The position numbers and the translations under genes are program-made. This document shows, piece after piece, positions 59,270 to 64,000 of a stretch of DNA of 64,000 nucleotides (positions are counted from its first letter, which is position 1; each line of letters opens with the position of its first letter). This DNA comes from Trebonia sp963737285. Its GTDB lineage: Bacteria > Actinomycetota > Actinomycetes > Streptosporangiales > Streptosporangiaceae. Below the pieces are notes generated by a model. That model saw only the letters and a program-made list of their open reading frames with translations, was not told the origin of the DNA and searched no databases. The stretch covers positions 4,588,001 to 4,652,000 of the forward strand of contig CAVTRT010000003.1 of the NCBI GenBank assembly GCA_963737285.1, written 5' to 3'.

Positions 59270-60394
59270 CAAAGGCGGAAGGAATTTGCATAGGATTCTT
59301 TCACACAGGGGGACTCTATTCTGCGGAACCTGTCGCCGCGGTGGCGTTGCTGATTGCGGCTTGCCCAGCCGGCGCAGGCCGCTGCGCCGACGTTTCACCG
59401 TCGGCTGGTCGGTGTATGCCGGCTGGAACCCCTATTACTACATGGCTCGTCCGGGCATTCTGAAGAAATGGGCGGACAAGTACGGCGTCGACATCAAGGT
59501 GCAGCGGTTCGACTACGCCGCCTCGCTGGATGCCTTCGTCTCCAAGAATATCGACGCCTGCACCATGACCAACATGGAGGCGCTCGACATGCCCGCCGCC
59601 GCGGGCGTTGACTCGACCTCCATCATCATCGGCGACTACTCGAACGGCAACGACGCGGTGCTGGCGCGCAACAATCTCACCCTGGCGCAGCTGCCCGGCC
59701 AGCCAATTCTGCTGGTGCAGAAGACGGTCTCCGAGTACCTGCTGGAGCGCGCAATGGTGCTGAACGGCCTCGGCGGCGAATTGACCGCATCTCAAGCTGG
59801 TCAACACCAGCGACTCCGACATCGTCGGCGCATTCATAGGCGACAAACGCAACCAGGTTGCTGTCACCTGGAAGCCGCTGGTCTCCGCAGATTCTCGATC
59901 AGGACACGGGCGTGCGCGAGCTTTTGATTCCTCGAAGATTCCCGGCGAGATTCTCGATCTGCTGGTGGTCCGCACGGATGTGCTGAATCGCTCCGATGGC
60001 TCCGGCGTGCGCTTTGCCAAGGCGATCACCGGCGCATGGTACGAAACCATGGCGCAACTGACTGGCAGCGGGCCCATGGCCGCGCGCGATCAAAGGCAGC
60101 GCATCAGCCAGCGACGACACCGTTCAATCGTACAAAGATCAGCTGCGCACAACCTACCTGTTCTCGACTCCGCAGGCGGCCACCCAGTTTGCCACCAACG
60201 CGGCATTTCAAGCAAAAGATGGACCTGGTCCGGCAGTTCTGCTTCCATCACGATCTGCTCGGCGAGAACGCGCGGTCGGTGGACGACGTGGCGATTCTCT
60301 ATCCCGATGGCAGCCATCCAGGGCGAACGCAGTCGTGTGCGCCTGCGCATGGACGCCACTTACATGAAGATGGCCGCGCAAGGGAGGCTCTGAG
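59270..60394 (+). CDS. ABC transporter substrate-binding protein (urea carboxylase-associated type), multiple frameshifts
   Basis: The clearest piece is FTVGWSVYAGWNPYYYMARPGILKKWADKYGVDIKVQRFDYAASLDAFVSKNIDACTMTNMEALDMPAAAGVDSTSIIIGDYSNGNDAVLARNNLTLAQLPGQPILLVQKTVSEYLLERAMVLNGLG. This is a nitrate/taurine-like periplasmic binding protein of the type found near urea carboxylases. Later pieces are DSSKIPGEILDLLVVRTDVLNRSDGSGVRFAKAITGAWYETMAQLTGSGPMA, TYLFSTPQAATQFATNAAFQ and LVRQFCFHHDLLGENARSVDDVAILYPDG. Five or so indels are needed between about 59,790 and 60,230. Confidence 0.7.
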
Positions 60395-60395
60395 C

Positions 60396-61269
60396 ATGAA
60401 GATCCTCTTCCGGCCAATCGGATCTCGTCGGCATTCAGGTGCGACCGTCGCGGCTGTGGACGCAATCGCTCAGCTGGGTGCTGTTTGTCGTGGGCATCGT
60501 GCTTGTATGTGCACCTGGCGATAGTGCGCCACCAAGAGAATCCCGACGATCGCGTGGCGCCGACAGCGCGCCAGCTTTGCAACGGCATGAAGACTGCGGC
60601 GCTGCAGCCTGCCGAAGAAGACGATCCGCTGGACCCGGGTGCGACGCTGTGGCAGCAGTTCGAGCGAGCATGCTGTGGAAAGATACCATGGCCAGCTCCC
60701 GGCGGTTCCTGATCGCGCTGGCGCTGCTGATTCCCGCAATTCTGCTCGGCCTGCACATGGCCATCTTCCCCTATTTCGGCGCAGTGTTCCAGCGCTTTGT
60801 TCTGTTCTTCGACAAGATCGTTGCGCTTTCGCTGTTGCCGATTCTCTTCATCGCCTTCGGCATCGAGGAGTGGTCGAAGATCATGCTGATGGTCATCGGC
60901 GTTGCCCCCACGCTGATTCTCGACACTTTCAACATTGCGCGCGGCGTGCCTCGCGAGCAGATAGTGAAAGCATTCACGCTCAAGTCCACCAACCTCGATG
61001 TCGCTTATCGCGTGGTGCTCAAGCAGGTTTTACCGCAAATCATCAACAGCGTGCGTCTGAACCTGAAGCCGTTGGCGCTGTTTCTTTTCGCCGGCGAAAT
61101 GATCGCCTCGACCGACGGTCTGGCCTACCGCATTGCCATCATGCGCCGCCACATGGGCATGGACATCATTTTGCCTTACGTACTGTGGGTGGCCTTGCTG
61201 CTGTTCATCGTCGACGCGATTCTGCGCATCGTAAACCGGAGACTGCACCCGTGGTATCAGCCGCTTTGA
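60396..61269 (+). CDS. ABC transporter permease, frameshifted N-terminus
   Basis: The protein starts MKILFRPIGS. After indels near 60,440-60,660 it becomes MASSRRFLIALALLIPAILLGLHMAIFPYFGAVFQRFVLFFDKIVALSLLPILFIAFGIEEWSKIMLMVIGVAPTLILDTFNIARGVPREQIVKAFTLKSTNLDVAYRVVLKQVLPQIINSVRLNLKPLALFLFAGEMIASTDGLAYRIAIMRRHMGMDIILPYVLWVALLLFIVDAILRIVNRRLHPWYQ. The membrane helices and the coupling loop around EQIVKAFTLKSTNLDVAYRVVLKQVLPQI are those of BPD-type (taurine/nitrate) permeases. Confidence 0.75.
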
Positions 61270-62095
61270 AACTCGAAGCTGTCCCGGCTGTCCGCTCCGG
61301 GCTGCTGCACCTGTGCCGGCGCGGACTGAGATCGCGTTGCGCGATGTGACAGTTGCATATCCCGCCGGCAGCGAAGGCGTCAAGACGGTGCTATCGGGCA
61401 TCAATCTCGAAATTACGGCAGGCGAGTTTGTTGCGGTTCTGGGTGAAACCGGCTGCGGAAAAAGCACGCTGCTGCGCCTGATCCTGGGTCAGGAGTTTCC
61501 AACCACCGGAACGGTAGAGGTCGACTCCAAGCCGGTCAAAAAAATCGATTCACGCTGCGGCTACGTGCCGCAAAAATACTCGCTCTTTCCAGATCGAACG
61601 GTTCTAGGCAACGTGATGTACGGGCCAGAGAATGCCTATAGCCGCGTGCTGGGCCGCTTTCGTCCATCGTATTTCCGCTTCAAAAAAGCCCTTGAGAAAG
61701 AAGCGCGTGGCTATCTTGAAAGAATGGGCTTGCGCGCGCAGGACCTGCGCAAATATCCTCATCAACTATCCGGCGGAATGCAGCAACGTGTTGCGATTGC
61801 CCAGGCCCTGCTGATGCGGCCGCCAGTTTTGCTTATGGACGAAGCTTTCAGCGCCCTCGATCCTTCTACGCGATCGAGCCTTCAGGAGCAGCTGCACGGC
61901 GATTTGGCTCGAGTCGCGGCCAACTATTGTTTTTGTCACGCACAACACCCAGGAAGCGCTACACTTGGCACCCGGCTTATCCTGCTTGACCGCCATCATG
62001 AAGAGCATGCACACGCGCAACAATGTGCTACTCGATATGAAAATTCCTACCGCTCGGCTACCTTTTGCCGAGCGCCAGCACAGCTCTGAGTTCAA
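61251..62095 (+). CDS. ABC transporter ATP-binding protein, frameshifted at both ends
   Basis: The start is probably GTG 61251 (VVSAALKLEAVPAVRSG), overlapping the permease end. A shift near 61,300 leads to TEIALRDVTVAYPAGSEGVKTVLSGINLEITAGEFVAVLGETGCGKSTLLRLILGQEFPTTG (Walker A), then YPHQLSGGMQQRVAIAQALLMRPPVLLMDEAFSALDPSTR (signature and Walker B). After about 61,920 the expected TIVFVTHNTQEALHLGTRLILLD is spread over two frames. It belongs to the nitrate/taurine transporter ATPases and completes the three-gene uptake system. Confidence 0.8.
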
Positions 62096-62196
62096 TGAGT
62101 CTGCACGAATACGTGAAGCAGCTTGCGTACAAGTCCTCGTCGATGCATCGCGACGGGGACTTGTCGACAGTCTCCCAATACGGAAGGCAGTTTGTG

Positions 62197-63340
62197 ATGA
62201 AACGGTTTACGATTTTGGCGTGTGTCTGCGGCTTTGCCGTGAGCATGGCCATTATTCCCGGGAACGATGTAAGCGCTTCAGGTGCAGCACCCGCGCCCGA
62301 TCCGGCATCGCAGCAGTTCTACACTACGCGCGTAGTAGACATACTTCAGAACAACTGCATGGATTGCCACGATGAAACAGCAAAAGGCGGCCTTCGCCTC
62401 GATTCTTATGCCGGCATTAAAAAGGGTGGAGAAGACGGCGCGGTGATCGTTCCCGGCGACCCAGACGCCAGCATGTTGATTCAGGCCATTCGCCGCCAGG
62501 GCGACCTGAAGATGCCGCCCAAGAAAGTTCTCGACCCCGCAGCTGTTACTGATCTGGTCGCATGGGTCAAGGCGGGTGCGGTGGGTTCCGATCCCGCAAC
62601 TGGCGCTGCAGCGCAGCCCTCAGCATCGCCGGCACCCGCTGCCTCCACCACCAGCACGGCCTCAATTCAGCCCGTATCTGCAATCACGGTAGACGCAGAC
62701 TTCTTTGAGAACAAGGTGCGCCCCATCTTCGCCAACAGTTGCTACGATTGTCACGACGAAACCGCCAAGGGCGGACTGCGCCTCGACACCAAAGCGGGAT
62801 TTGAAAAGGGCGGCAAGAACGGAGCAGAGGTGATCGCCGGAGATCCCGAAAAGAGTCGCTTGATTCAGGCAGTGGAACAGACCGGCGAACTCAAAATGCC
62901 GAAGGGCAGTGGCAAGCTTAAGCCTGAAGACATTGCTGCGCTGGTAGCGTGGGTGAAGGCGGGCGCAAACTGGCCTGCCAGCGCATCGGCTCCGCTCGAC
63001 ACCACGGCAACCACAGGCGTCATTACTGAAAGCAGCGCGAGTTCTGGTCCTTCCAGCCTCTCAAAACTCCTCCCGTCCCTGCGATTGATGACAAGCGCTA
63101 CGAGCATTGGGCGCGCACTCCAATCGATCACTTCATCCTGGCCAATCTTCATTCGGCGGGCCTCACTCCGGCGCAGCAGGCCGATCGCCGCACCCTCATT
63201 CGCCGCGCCACGTACGATCTCACCGGCCTTCCGCCCACCCAGGCTGACGTCGAGGCATTCGTCAACGATCGCTCGGGCAACGCGTGGGAAAAGGTTGTCG
63301 ATCGGCTGCTTGCTTCTCCGCGATACGGCGAGCGCTGGAT
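62197..63340 (+). CDS. Planctomycete-type cytochrome (two PSCyt1 domains) with DUF1549, truncated
   Basis: From ATG 62197 the protein has a signal sequence (MKRFTILACVCGFAVSMAII). Two repeated cytochrome modules follow: NNCMDCHDETAKGGLRLDSYAGIKKGGEDGAVIVPGDPDASMLIQAIRRQGDLKMPP and NSCYDCHDETAKGGLRLDTKAGFEKGGKNGAEVIAGDPEKSRLIQAVEQTGELKMP. A one-base shift near 63,045 leads to DUF1549 sequence (FWSFQPLKTPPVPAIDDKRYEHWARTPIDHFILANLHSAGLTPAQQADRRTLIRRATYDLTGLPPT). The gene is cut at about 63,340 after RYGERWM by the second join, losing the rest of DUF1549 and DUF1553. Confidence 0.8.
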
Positions 63341-63350
63341 GGTTTGCCGT
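63330..63350. other. Compositional junction 2 (acidobacterium-like to phage-like)
   Basis: The DUF1549 reading frame is conserved up to RYGERWM and then changes abruptly to unrelated phage-type coding sequence. No repeat or mobile-element end is visible here, so an assembly join is the likeliest cause. Confidence 0.65.
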
Positions 63351-63748
63351 ATCGGCCCGAGGTCGTGCTGTCGGCGATCCGCATGGGAACGCGACCCGAG
63401 CCAGGCAAGCCATTAGCGGTTATCGGCGTTATCGATGGGGAAAATGAACTGCTTGGCTCTGTCGGGCTGTTCCTCGGCCCAGCGGCGTGGTTCGTCGATG
63501 ATATCTGGTGGCTGTTCGAGAAGTGGCTCTACGTCAGGGCGACTGATCCAGACCGCGCGCGGCACAGCGACGCGCTGTTCGCTTTCGCGGCATGGGCGCG
63601 AGACAAGATGCGCGCCGATATCGGGCCGGGTTACCCTTTCCCGATCGAAGTGGTGATGAGCTGGACTGGATCGGACCGCCATGAGGCCAAAGATCGACTG
63701 TGGAGCCGTTACGGCAAAAAAGTCGGATCTAGTTTCGTTTTGAAGTGA
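63340..63748 (+). CDS. Phage-type protein, 5' truncated
   Basis: The frame reads YRPEVVLSAIRMGTRPEPGKPLAVIGVIDGENELLGSVGLFLGPAAWFVDDIWWLFEKWLYVRATDPDRARHSDALFAFAAWARDKMRADIGPGYPFPIEVVMSWTGSDRHEAKDRLWSRYGKKVGSSFVLK. It resembles GNAT-like proteins encoded among tail or head genes of proteobacterial phages. The start is missing because of the join at about 63,340. Function unknown. Confidence 0.5.
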
Positions 63749-63836
63749 TGCCTCGGGGCGCCTCCGTCGCGACCTAGCCATTGTCGCACCATAGATGTAC
63801 AGTGCCGGCATGTTGAACCTCTCCTGAGGGCGAGTC

Positions 63837-64000
63837 ATGTCGTGCGGCGGCGGATCGGGTTCTTCGGGAACCAACACGGTCGTCCAAAATTCCCAGCCGC
63901 CCGCACAGGTTATGCAGGCGTACCAGAAATCTTACAAACTCCGCTTTCTCTCAGGCGGGCCAGCCGCTGCAACAGTACGCAGGCCCGATGGTTGCCGGCT
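63837..64000 (+). CDS. Phage structural-region protein, partial, frameshifted
   Basis: The protein starts MSCGGGSGSSGTNTVVQNSQPPAQVMQAYQ. Removing one A from the AAA at about 63,930 gives NLTNSAFSQAGQPLQQYAGPMVAG to the window end, which is clearly the better continuation. The QPPAxVxxAYQxLxxxA...PLQQYxGPMVAGL pattern is familiar from phage proteins next to virion genes. It runs off the window. Confidence 0.5.
   Translation, partial: MSCGGGSGSSGTNTVVQNSQPPAQVMQAYQKSYKLRFLSGGPAAATVRRPDGCR

Noticed and set aside
63413..63877. Minus-strand ORF of 154 codons over the phage segment
   Set aside because: It is antisense to the GNAT-like phage protein, whose plus-strand frame has clear protein character.

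Overview
The window is a mosaic of three unrelated genomic pieces, and most likely a metagenomic scaffold. Bases 1 to about 48,120 are very GC-rich. They carry typical actinobacterial families: XRE/DUF5753, DUF397 and DUF6879 regulators, an RRQRL zinc-binding protein, DUF6573, and a GntR/UTRA regulator beside a transfer-type operon. Bases from about 48,124 to 63,340 have lower GC and acidobacterium-like gene content. Bases from about 63,340 to 64,000 look like phage structural-region genes, probably proteobacterial. Single-base frameshifts occur in otherwise conserved genes in all three pieces, so many broken genes here are probably sequencing or assembly errors.

Actinobacterial piece. From 1 to 13,173 a long minus-strand operon of an AICE-like (actinomycete integrative conjugative) element runs off the left edge. 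It has many 4-bp ATGA/GTGA gene overlaps. It encodes an FtsK-type DNA translocase with a C-terminal winged-helix domain, a lytic transglycosylase, several small membrane (spread-like) proteins, zinc-ribbon proteins, an HD hydrolase, an HTH protein and an unexpected GIN-fold beta-solenoid protein. A divergent GntR/UTRA regulator (13,670) and a control region with three TCTCTTARGAGA sites and a perfect 32-bp palindrome sit at its head. Between 14,491 and 19,186 lie a PP2C phosphatase, an XRE/DUF6879/DUF397 cluster, a lipoprotein and a secreted protein.

From about 19.7 to 42.2 kb is a defence island. It holds two toxin-antitoxin pairs (one toxin truncated), a type I-G (I-U) CRISPR effector operon (csb1-csb2-cas3-csb3-like) without adaptation genes, three separate leader-plus-array units, an AbiTii-domain protein, an OLD-family ATPase/TOPRIM nuclease, and a DUF488 gene with a convergent partner. 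CRISPR array 1 is cut at a repeat/spacer junction by a 6.0-kb ISL3-family transposon (43-bp inverted repeats) that carries a pair of tyrosine recombinases. The island ends at a 3'-half tRNA-Lys-like sequence, a probable attachment-site remnant, that has itself been split by an IS4-family element. From 44.2 to 48.1 kb are an AraC regulator, a TIGR03086-type protein and decayed genes.

Acidobacterial piece. A c-type cytochrome is followed by an operon of two DUF1989 proteins, a split urea/guanidine carboxylase and allophanate hydrolase, which is best read as guanidine (or urea) nitrogen assimilation. Then come a GPx-like protein lacking its catalytic Cys, a LysR regulator, a beta-propeller protein, a nitrate/taurine-type ABC transporter (all three genes frameshifted) that fits import of the same nitrogen compound, and a planctomycete-type cytochrome/DUF1549 protein truncated at the second join.
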